Below, in pieces: positions 1 through 12,244 of a DNA stretch of 64,000 bases. Made by a program: the position numbers and the translations under genes. The stretch's first letter is position 1; each line of letters opens with the position of its first letter. This DNA is from Dermanyssus gallinae. Taxonomy: Eukaryota; Arthropoda; Arachnida; Mesostigmata; Dermanyssidae. Location of the stretch: assembly GCA_003439945.1 (NCBI GenBank), contig QVRM01002175.1, forward strand, positions 78,501-142,500. The letters run 5' to 3'. A model generated the notes under the pieces. That model was not told where the DNA came from. It saw nothing but the letters and a program-made list of their open reading frames with translations, and did no database searches.

Positions 1-494
1 CTCAATGAGCATCGCTCAATGTACCTATACGTAAGCTGTTGTAGGTCCGCAGATTCGGTAGCGCTTTTTTCTTACCTTTTTTTCTGTAAAGCGCTTGCTT
101 CGTTTAACGATTTTTTGGTTTCAAGGAAGGTTCAATTTACGATTAGAATTGTGCAGCCATCAGTTGCTTCGATGAACAATTTCTTCCAAAATAATGGGGT
201 TTCCAGCTACCTTTCCGCTATAATTACAACTCTAAAAGCAAAAGTTGAAACATTCTACTTTACTTGCAAGAGCACAGGTAAAAGAGGGCAAGATAAAGTG
301 GACACCTTTGCTTATGTTAGCCGGAAAAACCACAGGCGAGAGACAGCTTATAGGACTGTCTGCATGTTACCTAATGGCTAATTTCCGCCTTATTAGTCAG
401 GTCCGACTACCGGCCAATCATGTTTTGTCGTGTAGCCACAGAGTGTGTTGTCGCTGCGTTGCATAACGAGCTGTGCTTAAATATATGTGTGTGC

Positions 495-554
<60 letters not shown>

Positions 555-1830
555 ATATATATATATATAATATATCTATATATATATCTTTATGTATGTT
601 TCTCTATATATATTTATCTCAGTTCTGTATCATCTATCTCTTTCTTATCTTTCTTCTTTATATATCTATATCCTCTTCTCTAGTTATCTCTTTCTCTCTT
701 CCTCACAAATATATATGCCTATAATATATATATATATATTATATATCCACACGAAGTGATAGACTAGCCTTCGGACCAACCGAACAGTTGACAGCCATGT
801 CAACCGTTTTAACCCAACATTCTGCGACTCTCTTAAGCAGATAATAGGAGCGTGTCGGTCTAGATGATATGCTTTGCGGCGTTTTTTTTACTGGGGTTCC
901 CTGCCAACCCTTTTTCGAGCGGTTGGGAGATATCTGGCACATTAGGATTTATCAATAGTAACCAGCGTGTGATTTTATTTTCACGATTTATATTAAGCAA
1001 TCCTTTCAGTATATGCTATGCGCGTTATTTAGACGTCACAATATATTTGCCTGACCGACAGGACCGTCTACCAATAAAAGCCGAGAGAAATCTCTGAAAG
1101 GGCAATAGACGGAGTTTAGGTCAGGCACAAAATTGTCTTGTAGTAAAGAATATAATAGTTTATAAAAATTGAAAATTTAATTTCTTCAGAATACTATATT
1201 TTCTCAACAGCGAGAAAAGTAGTGCAGCGATATTTGCTCTAGTGCTGCGCATTCCACTGCATGGTACTTGGCACACATCTACAGGCAAAACCGGCAGATG
1301 CAAAACTCATACTCCTCGTAACAGGCGGCGTTTGAACATACCAGGTAGTGATAACTATGTACCTGGTGTATACGTAGCGACTGTCACATGCAGGACCAGT
1401 TAAATACGACTAAACCCCCTACCTCCTGGCTGGCCTGTTCGACTTTAACTTAAGTTTTCAATTAATCTAATACTACTTAGTATATACCTGAGAATTCACT
1501 GATTCAAAGGACAAACACTTTAATACATAGAAGTAAACTCAGTGTTCACCAGCTAAATGAATATTCGAATCTATATACGTAAATAGGTAAATATGGCGGA
1601 TAGAGACATCACACGATTGTAGTTTACTAGTCCTATATCCAAGATTGGCTGCTCTCATCTTAACTTTCGCTCCTCCCAGCAGTCATCTTGCTCTTTGTGT
1701 CAAATCTCTGGCTACGTTAAGTATAATATAGTTAAATCCAGAATCTTCTGATTGAACGAACGCGTCTGGCGTGAAAGCCACGTGTGTCTGTACGGTGACG
1801 ACTGCGCCAGTTATGGAGTTTAGCGTCAAG
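1..1830. other. No gene seen
   Basis: Apart from the (TA)n run at 497-550, I see only short chance frames and no recognisable motif, RNA gene or repeat copy. Confidence 0.6.
497..550. repeat. (TA)n microsatellite
   Basis: Near-pure TA run. The following 170 bases are degenerate TA/TCT-rich sequence. Confidence 0.95.
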
Positions 1831-1939
1831 CCTCAACGCGCATCGGCTTCGTGACGGCATTCGTACAGCTTGACCGTGACACGCTACCCTACTCATTCAT
1901 CATCATACAAGTCATTCAATTCGTTGCTGCGAAAAAGCG

Positions 1940-2461
1940 CCATTTTTTACGCTTAAGTTTTCACGTTCAGAACCGTAAAAAATTGCAAAGACGTTTTCAC
2001 CCCCACCTTCGATTGGCAAACACATTTTCTTGTCGAGTTCTACAAAGCCTCAAAATATGTACCTAACGTTCTAATACGCTCTTGCTGAAGCAGGCCAAAA
2101 TGCTAGCAAGTATGCATGGCTTCACTTTCGATGTGGCGGCAGCTATGTAACAACATATTGATTTTTTTATGATTTTTCTTAATTTCGCCATTCCCGTCTT
2201 TCGCCAGCTTGCGTCGGGTGTCATTCATTATTGTAACTTTTTTGCCCCAACACGCCGGCATGATCGGTTTCTTTAGGCGTTGACTGCTTCTGCCGTAAAC
2301 GTAGATCTTGTGGAAGAAAAAAGTCAAATCAACTACATCTACAAATTTCATCTTCGCTCCTAAACAAGACGTTTCCGCCCCCTCCTTCCATTGCGAGTTT
2401 TTTTTTGTTATTGCCGAGTACTGCCAAACCTTAAAGTAAGTACATACGGTCACGGAAGACC

Positions 2462-2464
<3 letters not shown>
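1940..2464 (-). mobile_element. Partial copy of the same foldback family
   Basis: Reading the minus strand from 2464, the sequence begins CAGGGTCTTCCG beside (TA)n and then follows the foldback arm: the GTACTT..GGTTTGG..CTCGGCAA start, TCCTAAACAAGA-like middle (plus-strand sense) and the AACATATTGATTTTTT block near 2151. It then passes to a stretch (2110-1940) homologous to the loop of the 10.5 kb copy, with GGTACATATTTTGAGG and TTACGGTTCTGAACGTGAAA. The 165-base inner arm segment and the second arm are missing. Divergence is considerable, so it is an old copy. Confidence 0.6.
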
Positions 2465-2509
<45 letters not shown>

Positions 2510-2512
<3 letters not shown>

Positions 2513-4880
2513 TACATCATATAATGGATAGGCAATTTCAGTCTAAGTAACGAAGTAATCCTGATATGTCGGTTAGACTGGCCGGTTGGGCCGCAGACAA
2601 ATTGCAAGTCTGTGCAAATTAGCCAGGTATTTGGTAATTATCTTAGGGTTGTTAGTCTTGTTTTTGTTGTTGTTATTGTTGTTGTTATCATTGTCCGTGT
2701 TATATATTCCCTCTGTTGTCCCTCCAAGTTGTCCATACATCTGTTGCTGCCGGACACCCTCTTCTCACGTCTACAACGTCCCGCCGCTCTCCATTCACGC
2801 ACAGGGAAGCGACGTGTCCTCACCGTCACCTCTCTCATGCGCTCTTGTTCTCGACCGATTCTCTCTTGCACCCTCAGGCCATAAATAGACTAGCTGATCC
2901 GGCGGCTACCTGATCCATCCAGCTGGCGAGCAGACAGAACTGAAGTATAGCCGGATAAACGCCTTCTACAGAGGAGGCCACGGTCGCGCTGCTACAGAGG
3001 CAGTGCTGTCCAACAATACGCCCAAATACTTGTCTAGCCACAAGATCTTCGTCGTGGACGTCCTTGTTGCATACGAGATTATGCAACCGATTGTTACGCA
3101 AGAACGCCCCTTGCGCACAATAATGTCGGCAGTAGGCAGCGACGATCGAAATAAGAATAGCACCCAGCCGTAGTCAGTATATTGTGGTACAAAATAGTGC
3201 ATTGTTGGACGGACACCCACAACAGCCCCACACAGTACTCTGCCTCGATCCAGCTCTTTTTCTCTCGTTCTTTAGCTCGCTCAAACCTCGTAGAAACGTA
3301 AATGGAATCTTGAGCGATTGAGGGCCAACTTCAAGACTTCAATTTGACCCAGCCCTCAAGTTGGGGCTTTTCTTTGATGCAAGGTCATCATTGACTGCAA
3401 GCCGTACACCGTTCTCAAAGGGTCAACGGAAGCAAAACAATGTGTGCAAAAGTCGCGCAAGGATCTTGTTTTGGCTTTAGCTCCCGAAAACAAATTCTGG
3501 ATTATCTAATCCCATCCCATGGAGTTCCTACTGGGTTCTCGTGCACCTAGACGAGAGCTCTGTAGGTGCTGGCAAATAACTTGTACTAAGTGTTATGACA
3601 AGCACCGTCTACGCATCTTGACATAGGGTTTGTCCATTGGAGTTGCGTTCGATGCCCCTATCCTCGGATGTATTCCCACGAATGTTGTGTGCGAAAAATG
3701 TGTTCCTAATATGCTCCGTCCGTGCAGCAACCTTAAAAGCATGTCAGAGATGATTCCTAATATCGTTCGCTTAACTTAAGACAATTACGTCCGACACTAG
3801 CGTATTGTACTCAAAATGGCAATCGGTTATTGTGACAGCAGGGAAGATGGCAATGGTATCATGTTTAAGCCTATTTACGCATTCATTTTAGAGATGCTTC
3901 CAGACGGGAGAGCAATATCGTCATTTTGTTTTATTCAGTAATGAAAAATTAGATAAGGCATTTGTCCCCATTGTGAAACGTGTGTTCTCGTGACCCCTCG
4001 CCATTGATGACTTGCTAGAAAATGATTCTTACCAGCTTGTTCTTAGTGGCGCAATTTATAAAGCTTAAGATCTACACATGAGTTTTTCATTGTGACACTC
4101 CTAACCATGGCGTTCACACGTATTGAGTAAGGCTTTCACGCTTGCTTGATAACTATTTAGTTATTCGGCAATTTTTATTAATTTATTTATTAACATGCAC
4201 GCTGTCCTGGGTAAGTCAATGCAAGTTTAAACATAATATATATGACACACATGGTAAAAACGGCTTATGAGTATTCTCGCTGGAGCTGAGAGCGCGCCAC
4301 GCCTTCAGTACAGTCGGTGAGGTGATACATGAGGTACGGACCAACGGATGGCATTTGCAGTTCTCTCTGGTTTTATGAAACCCAGCAGACCGACATAATA
4401 GATAATGAAATCCGTTAACACTGCAGCGAGTGGCGAAGCGACAACATGAACGGAGGAATTTCTTTCAAGCCTGGTGAGTCACAGCTGGCGAAAAAATTGC
4501 AAACTAGAGTAATTTTTGAAAAACCTAATAAAAAAAAGCTTTCAAGGCGGCTGTTTGCAGTAAAGTGAGGCAGTCTACAAGTTCATCAATGAATTATACT
4601 GAGCCCGCGAGCATGTATGCGAACCTGTTGGACGAATTCAGCGGAAAGCCAAGCACTTGGTTTATGAAATTTGGCTTCATTTTCTTCAACTACCATGCAT
4701 TTTGTGTAAATGCCAAGTATAAAGATGTTTCCACGCTTCTTGAATTTCGTAGGCAGCTGTGGACGCCACTTTGAGCTTGAACGTCTATGTTTGGCTTCTG
4801 ATACATATTGCCGCGAAAAGCGTTTTCTACAACGCTCAGTTACGTGTTGTAAAAACGTCAGATAAATTTACTCCGAGATA
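2510..4880. other. Unassigned sequence
   Basis: Contains a short TTG run (2655-2690) and otherwise unique sequence. The region 3540-3700 is Cys-codon-rich in two plus frames, but no finger motif is consistent. No gene is supported. Confidence 0.5.
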
Positions 4881-4889
4881 GCAAAAGCC

Positions 4890-5960
4890 TTCTACAAACT
4901 GCGCTTGCTTGCCGTAAAATCGTATTTTATCTGCGCAGGCTCATTTTCCCACACGCTGAAACTCTACAGCCTTTGTTTATGACACATTAACTATTGGGCT
5001 ATTCTGCGCAAAATTTTCATCAAGTGTACGAAGCGCAGCCTGCAGGTCAGTACGAATTCTACTGAATATTACCACCACATCTGCGTAGAGCAGGATCGTG
5101 ACTGTTAGCTACCACTCCCTCACGAAGCGTGGCAGATCGCTGTGCAGCGTTACGAACAACAATGGGCTGAGATTGTCGCCTTGCGGATACCCAGTCCTCT
5201 GATCAAACACTCCATCATCGAGAATAATCTGGTTAACCACTAGACGTGCGCTGAGTAAAGTGAGCATTCGTGGTTCAACCCCGGCCTAGCTTCCTCAAGA
5301 CAATATCAGAAGGTGCGATGTCGAAGGGAAATTTTCAAATCAAGAATAATCGCGAACATAGGAAATCCGTGAGGCACATCGTGAGTATTTTGTAGACAAA
5401 GCTCCTTTTGATATTGACCGCCATGTGGAAGGATCTGACTGGTCTCTTTTCCTTTTGGGATTACCTTAATAAGGCATCCGTGCTACTTGGCTGCCCTCAA
5501 TCAGGGATGTGTTGAAAAGGGACTGCCAGATGGGCACAAGAAAATGTCTCTGTCGGAGGTGTTTATTCCTTGCAAGATCTGGCCCAATCGCCTTGTAGTT
5601 TCGCAAACGAGCGAGGGCAATTATGACCTTGTCAAGAGTAAACGGTTTATCAAGAGCCTTAGTAAAGAATATCTTCCGTTGGTCGTCAAATTTTCGCTTT
5701 TTGAAGTCTTGAAACTTTCAATGATGTTTTTGTGTGATTAAGTAAATACCTCCTGCAGGTGTATCTTACGACAATTGCTCGAGAGCTTTAGTAGAACCTA
5801 TTTCAGAGCAGTCCATCTCTCTCATGCCAATGCGGTGAGCGGCGATACCTGGTGGGCCTTTCAGAGCTGAGTTTAGAAGGACGCTGACGACCCTAGCTGT
5901 GGCCTCATCAAGGGAGCCGTGTCTATCAGGGTAAGTCCGAGGAAGCAGCGAAATAACCAT
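4890..5960 (-). pseudogene. Non-LTR retrotransposon reverse transcriptase fragment
   Basis: On the minus strand, going down from 5740, I read (with stops and shifts) KALDKPFTLDKVIIALARL, a KAIGPDL finger motif, a DQSDPSTWR segment equivalent to the family's N-Y-R-P-I region, the D-F-x-x-x-F-D palm motif A region with IAPSDIVLRKL, the motif B GYPQGDNLSPLLF (about 5205-5165), and motif C as ILLYADVV where the family has YADD. It is degenerate and non-functional. The same orientation as the endonuclease fragment at 7040-7590 suggests one original element. Confidence 0.6.
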
Positions 5961-6019
5961 GCTGTTAGCCAGGAACTTGCCCGCGCCGATGCATAGTTTA
6001 GTAGTAAACTTACAAGTAG

Positions 6020-6830
6020 GACTTGCAAGTAGTTAAGTCGATCCAAGAGCGGTTAATGACTCAGGCGAACAACGTTAAAGAGCAGGCGCGACTGAGAGCC
6101 GTGATCGATCCAATGAGCGGAAAATGGCTTCAGGCCATGCCCTCATCACAGCTGGGGACGATGCTGGACAATACCACGCTCCGCATCATCTTCGGCCTGC
6201 GTTTAGGGCAATCAGTCTGCTTCGCACATAACCTACTGGTGTATTCTACTGGTGAGCATGCTCTGGCTTGCAAGAGGAGCGCCGGAAGGTTCTCAAGGCG
6301 TCGACCAAGATCGACGTAATACACCGCGCAATGCAGTCAGCCCACATATCTGCAGTCAAAGAGCCGGTCGGTCTGTCAGCCAACAGCTAACTCAGCTAAC
6401 ATCCGGACAGCCTGACGCTAGTTCCATGAAATGAAGGTCGCTGCCTCGTATACGACGTCGCCGTACCTTGCACGTTAGCCGCTTCGTATGCTCGCCATAC
6501 CATCCGGGAGGTCGGAGCAGCCGCTCGCCTCGCTGAAGATCGCAATTTGGCAAAGTATCGGGAATTGGAGCAAAACTTCATTGTTTAACCAATTGCCTTT
6601 GAGACATTAGGTCCAATGGGAAAAATCACAAGGAGCTTTTTGACGGAGCTGGGATCTAGAGTCGCTGCGTCAACCGGTGATAGAAGGACATGACAGTTTC
6701 TGCTACAAAGGATATCGGTTGAAATCCAACGCCGAAACGCTGCATCAATAATTGCCCACGGGCAAGGGTCCCTTTTTGCCGTAGCCGAATCCAGTCGGCG
6801 TCAATAATCTATGTGCAACTAAATAACCTA
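6020..6830 (+). pseudogene. LINE (family A) C-terminal part
   Basis: The frame opens with QERLMTQANNVKEQARLRAV, then WLQAMPSSQLGTMLDNTTLR and HALACKRSAGRFSR (6050-6300). After stops and shifts it continues with ARLAEDRNLAKYRELEQNF (about 6510-6580), FETLGPMGK, FLTELGSRV and ISVEIQRRNAASI (about 6590-6750), ending at about 6806. This order matches the C-terminal region of a widespread RT family of invertebrates (conserved ETLGP and QR-S-x-x-x-QR-NA motifs). Three other relics of the same family occur at 26.9, 31.5 and 61.4 kb. It lies in opposite orientation inside the minus-strand LINE remains. Confidence 0.65.
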
Positions 6831-7039
6831 AATAAATAAACCGTTTGATAGTACTACTCGATTTGATAGAGAACCTGAGAGCCATGGTGACATTTTCTTA
6901 CTACCCATTAGTAAAACACGGAAGGCCGGCTTTTCATATTCACGCAGTCTGGCCGAACTTTAGTTGTACATTTTTTTTATTGTAGAGGATCCCCTTTAGC
7001 AGCGTAAGTTGGGATGATCCTATCGGTACACGCCTGCAA

Positions 7040-7590
7040 AGCGTACGCGTCAAGTGACTCTAGTAGAGCGGTAGTCCATCCCTCGTGGGTACTTGCTCCA
7101 GTCGGCGATTGAAATTGTTACCCAGAGTCCCAGCTCGCAGTATCATCTGTCCAACGCCAACGAGGCTTATGCTAATCTTCTCCAGCAGTTGGCCTGTACT
7201 GTCACCGCTTCCCGAATTTGCACTGCTGTACATGGCAATCAACAAAAGTGTGAGTAACGAAAGGATTACGACATTAGTTCCTGCTTATAACAGGCTCGTG
7301 TTTGCAAGTTTGTGGACCACTCAGAAATGCTGCGCCACTGCATGCTTCACTAGGAACAGATGCACGGCGAAACGACCGTGAGCGACTCGTTGAGAGCGAC
7401 ATTGGAAAATATGATACCCTGTGACAGCGAAACGTTCGACCAAAAATATTCCTGTCAAGACAACAACGTCGAGTGCTGTTAAGTAGCTACAGAATTCGGA
7501 TTCTCTCATGTTTTGAAGTCCCTCGTTATTAAATTGTCATATCGTTAGTTGTCGTTGCATTTGTTGTAACACGCTGCTTTCAACGTTTGC
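7040..7590 (-). pseudogene. LINE endonuclease (APE-like) fragment
   Basis: Minus-strand frames 7509-7321 and 7245-7060 read LTALDVVVLTGIFLVERF, GYHIFQ, a R-V-A-H-G-R-F-A-V-H core, then STGQLLEKISISLVGVGQ and LGNNFNRRLEQVPTRDG. The D-V-V-V-L-T and G-x-F-N-x-R-L motifs are those of exonuclease-endonuclease-phosphatase domains at the N-terminus of LINE ORF2, which nick target DNA. Stops and shifts separate the blocks. The catalytic Glu of the first motif reads Gly here. Confidence 0.5.
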
Positions 7591-7599
7591 CAGTTGTGC

Positions 7600-10450
7600 T
7601 GCTAGAAGCCGCATTGTTCTAAAGACCTCGATGTTCTACAGCATTTTTATAATGTTTAGTACTTTCGAGATTGGGCTCTATAGTTGAACTCTTGGGGGGC
7701 GTATAAGTGGATCTTGTAGGTCCGCGGTGAAACAACGATTGATTGGCAGTGTTGAATAATTTCTCAAGGTCGCTGTCCGAAGAACGGTTTCTAAACCTCC
7801 CTTTTCAGTGGCAGCGTGATGCTAGAAATCATCCTCTTTTCCCAAAAATGCAATTTTGAAATGTCTCTCTTCAATTTCAAGCCAAAAAAGCGTGCGACGC
7901 TTCTGGCAATTATGTGCCCTATTTGGTCTGCCAAAAGCAGAAGGGATGTACTTTCTTTGAAGTACATCCCTTAGATGGGATGTACCTAATCATGACAAGA
8001 ATTCAAGATCCAATGAGCATGTTCAGGAGGCTACACTCAGAAAGGCACTGCATAGTTCAGTTGGCTTATTGACAAAACTACAAGGTTGTCACAGGCACTC
8101 GAAGCATCATGTATTCTGAATCAGGGTGATTTTCCTTCAGCTACTGAGCAAACCCACGCATGGCTGATAACATGTTGGTATCTTCTAGCTGCAGCACCTC
8201 ACCTCTATTAGTCACCTGGATGGAGGAAGACTGTCTGATCTTTTCGGTGTCCAAGTCTGCCATGGCCCTAGCAATTGGTGCCTTTTGTCGTCGTTAGAAT
8301 TACCGCTTCTGAGTCGAATGACATCGAAAAGCTCTCTTAGACTCTGCATTGACGTTTTAAACATTTATGTATGTGAGCTTGAGACTTAGACACTCAGCTT
8401 AAGAGAAGGGTCCACGAAACACTCATCGCCATCCACTCAATTAATAACGGCTCCATTCACTGCGGACGCCTTTAAAATTGTTTGATCTGAAATATTTTTT
8501 CCTTTAATTGAGCAATGTATGCAATTAAGTTCGCCGCGAAACATCTCAGAGCCCTGAGCTTTGAACAACTCGGCAGCCTGAAGGTTAATCATTTAAAACA
8601 GGTCTAGACGGTTTACCAAAGCAGCCGCAACCTACTGGTGTATTTAGCTTTGGGAACAGTACTTTTCACAGAGGATCTCTTACGGCTAAGACAAAATTCG
8701 CCACCTATTTATGCGTCATGCTATATAAGGTTTTCATCACGTAGTGTGCACAAAAGCCGGCTTCTACGAAGCAGACGAGCAGTGCACCCGTCTGTGGGCA
8801 GTGTGGTGGAGAACGAAAAACAAACACAATTGGCGGAACCCACCGACAATTCATCTAAATCATATTTAATTTAGATATCGATTTATATAAGATTGATAAA
8901 AAAGATAGTATTGTACACCTACATAGCCCTAGATGCGGGATTCAGCTACTTGGTTGGTTCCAGTACATAGCTAGATGTGTATTTGCGCTACCCTCTGCAA
9001 ATTGATTACACGTGTTGTCTGTACAAACATCACCCTGATATATATTACCCACAATATAGCTAATTCAAGCTGAGCTTACGTTGAGTAAGTTTTCCCAATA
9101 GTAGGCTTAAGTATCTCCAATTATCGTCATTTTTGCACTTACGTCTGGTCTCGTGTTCCCCGTTGCTTATTTCGCTAGAGGAACAGAGTTAGCCTGCCTT
9201 ATTGCCTTTGCTTTTCTATTGTGCTCTGCCAGCATAGTCTTTTTTGTGTCCTCTATCTGCTTGAGGCCTTTTCAATTGGCTATAGCTTTTGTTCCTTGAC
9301 ACACAGGTCCGAGTGTTTAACCACGGTGCACCAAGTAATGCAAGACTTCTCTTTCGGACTCGAAAGTGCAAGTCGCTTTATTGGTGCCATGGTCCGCATT
9401 GCAATTTCTCCGGGTACTGCACTGTGGGATGTCGTTCTTGACGTCTCCAATTACTTTCTCTTCCATCTATTAAATGAACATGTACGCCCTCGGCGTCCGC
9501 GTCGCCCTCAATAAATTAGTTCACCCATTTGCAACAGTAAGCACCATAGCCGCCGCTCGTGCGTTCTAGTCTCCAAAAGCTCTCAATGTGCCCATTTTCA
9601 TCTAAAGATCGACATCGCCTTCCAGTGATGCTAGCGATGCTAGTTCTCTATAACAACAGTGCCAGTTGAACAGCAGGTGGGGGCTTAACTATTACCGCTC
9701 AACTGGCACCCTTCGACCTTGAAGTGTTGGCAGTACGATGTTTTAGTTCCGGTTGTCCTACATTTGGGTTGAGTGCGTTCTGCAGCTGATCTTACACTCA
9801 CTGACGTTTCTCGTTGCCGCGCTACTACGATCAACTACTAGCAGTTTCGAATATAGGGGCGTCCAACTTTAGCCGGACCCGCTCATTCATGTCTCTGGGC
9901 CGGTATCGGGGTAGCACGTAGGCAGCATTGCACACTAGCTTATTCAGTGTCCCGTAGGCACAGCTGCGGTTCGTGGCCAACAGAGCCGCCTCGGTAAGCA
10001 TTCTGCTCGCAATGCCATAGCGCTAGTAAGCGCTTGCATAAGTCGACCATAACGCAGACTCAACTCGCGTAGACTCTGCTCCCGCATGCTCGCACTCATG
10101 TGGCTAAGAACGTGGGACACGGCGATATTATCATCGACCACAACAAATGCTACAAATCTACAGCCTCGCTCGCACATTACATAACGCAGTATCGTCGTAA
10201 AAAAATATATTGAGATCCATAGGAAAAAGCCACATTCGAATCGAAGTCCAAACTCGAACTGAGCAAACGTTAATAACGCACACGATGAAGACATGGGCGA
10301 TTGTACATGAGAAGGACACTGCGACTGGCTGTTTGTCTATTAAAGTGCTGTGATACAACTCCGGTACCCGCTCTACACCATAACCAACCACTAGAATGCT
10401 CAATGTTATCGTGTAGGAATTACAACTAGTCAGCGGTGTAACTCAACCCA
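7600..10450. other. Unassigned sequence, with two hairpins
   Basis: Probably old transposon debris beside the LINE pieces. It includes a perfect hairpin at 7941-7972 and inverted repeats at 9659-9709. Minus-strand frames between 9944 and 10403 show no recognisable domain. Confidence 0.5.
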
Positions 10451-10463
10451 TTGCAGTGCTTCA

Positions 10464-10506
<43 letters not shown>

Positions 10507-10510
<4 letters not shown>

Positions 10511-12244
10511 GTCATTCGTATCAAAATGTACTTCTTTCGAGGTTTGATAGAACTCGGCAAGAAAATAATTTTTCCCTATGGAGGGAAGACGCATGGAGGA
10601 AAACGGCTTGTTTAGGAGAGAGAGTGAAATTCATAAAGGCAGTTATTCTGCCTTTTTCTTCTACTTAATTGTGCAAAACCTACGTTTGCGGAAGAACCAG
10701 GTAACGCATGAAGATACCGATTATACCGGCGTGTTCGGAAGAAAATGCTGCACAACGGAAGACACTATATATTAGCTTGCGTAGCGAAAAGCGAATAGCC
10801 AGATTGAAAGGAGTCATAAAAAGCCGATATGTTGTTATGTCTTACGTTAACGCTTTTTCGTGAAAAATCGTAAAATGTTTCCATTACGACCAAAAATGTA
10901 TGTTTAAAAGACTAGTCTCACGCAATAGCAAATTTAATGCCCACCATTTTCGTACCAAAGTGATGGTGCTGCGTTACGTAGTTGTCAAGTAACTAAGCTT
11001 CTTCAATAGCCATATCGAAAGCGAAGGTATGCACACTTGCATAGGGTGTATGAGAAAAATAGGTACATATTTTGAGGTTTTGCAGAACTCGGCAGAAGAA
11101 TATTTTTTCCTAGTGGAAGGAGGGGGCGGAAACGTCTTGGTAAAGTTTTACGGTTCTGAACGTGAAAGCTTGCACGTAAAACATAACAGCTATGACTGTC
11201 GAAAAAGCTTAGTTACTTGACAACTACGTTACGCAGCACCATCACTTTGGTCCGAAAATGGTGGGCATTAAATTTGCTATTGCGTAAGAGTGGTCTTTTG
11301 GACGTACATATTTGGTTGTAATGGAAACATTTTTCGATTTTTCGTCAAAAAGCGTTATCGTAATTACTTTAGCCTTCACATTACCAAGGTTGTGGAGACA
11401 TCTCTGCGCACAATAAACACTATCTTCCGCTGTTTTATTTTAACGACTCCTCATGTGTACATTCGTCTTTACAAATCTCTTGTTCCTCCTAAACTCACAT
11501 ATTGCTCCCCTGTCTGGGAGCCTTATCTGTCCAAATATAGGAAGTTGGTGGATGGCGTCCAAAACATGTTTCTAAGACGCCTGCGAATCAGGTGCCCCCA
11601 CAGCGTGTTAGATGACGTTGTTCCAAGTATTGACTCACTTTTCATGCAGTGCAACTTATCTGTTCTACATCAATTACGAAAATGTGACTTGTTAGGACAC
11701 TTTTTTGATGTAATAACCTAATGAGTCAACGATCAATCACCTCAAAAGCCGTGGCCCGCGGTGAATTCGTAAACGGATTGTTTGCTTGGCGTATGGCCAA
11801 ATGGGTCCATGCTAATCCAAAATAGCGCTCGCCTATTTGGTGATTAGTCACGATTGTCGTACAGAAGTATGTATATTGATACCAACCCTTTTATGTGAAA
11901 TAAAAGTGATGTTATGTTATGTTATGTCACATATTGATTTTTTATAAATCCTTAATCTGGATATTCGCTTTTCGCTACGCAAGCTAGTGAAGTGTCTTCC
12001 GTTGTGCAGAATTTTCCTCCGAACAATCGGTTGCTTCTTGACTGGTTCGTTGACGTGGTTCTCCCGCAAATGTAGATTTTGTACAACTATGTAGAAGAAA
12101 ATAAGGCAGAATAACGACTTTATAAATTTCATCCTCACTCCTAAACAAAACCTTTCCGCGTCCTCCCTCCATAGGGAAAAATTATTTTCTTGCCAAGTTC
12201 TAGCAAATCTCAAAAGAAGTACATTTTGATACGAATGACCCTGT
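10507..12244. mobile_element. Foldback element with mariner-like CAG ends, carrying a LINE insertion
   Basis: The left arm (10507-11004) and right arm (11201-12244, reverse complement) match along about 500 bases, including blocks such as GAAAATAATTTTTCCCTATG, GCTTGCGTAGCGAAAAGCGA and CAAATTTAATGCCCACCAT-like stretches. Both outer ends read CAG(A/G)GTCATTCGTATCAAAA and are flanked by TA inside (TA)n, which resembles Tc1/mariner termini. A 196-base loop (11005-11200) separates the arms. The right arm is interrupted at about 11365-11927 by a LINE 3' end. No transposase is encoded, so I read it as a non-autonomous long-inverted-repeat (MITE/foldback) element. Confidence 0.75.
11365..11927 (+). 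mobile_element. 5'-truncated LINE 3' end with pentanucleotide tail
   Basis: The open frame 11365-11721 encodes the thumb region after the RT palm of a non-LTR retrotransposon: RLYKSLVPPKLTYCSPVWEP, then a VQNMFLRRL segment and the C-terminal SVLHQLRKCDLLGHFFDV, ending in TAA. A 3' UTR of about 185 bases ends with AAATAAAAGTGATG and three copies of TTATG, the kind of short tandem tail found on CR1-like and jockey-like LINEs. The 5' truncation falls inside the right arm of the foldback element, so it inserted after the palindrome formed. Confidence 0.75.

Noticed and set aside
3540..3720. Cys-rich plus-strand peptide resembling a zinc finger
   Set aside because: The Cys spacing fits no known finger and the frame is closed by stops.
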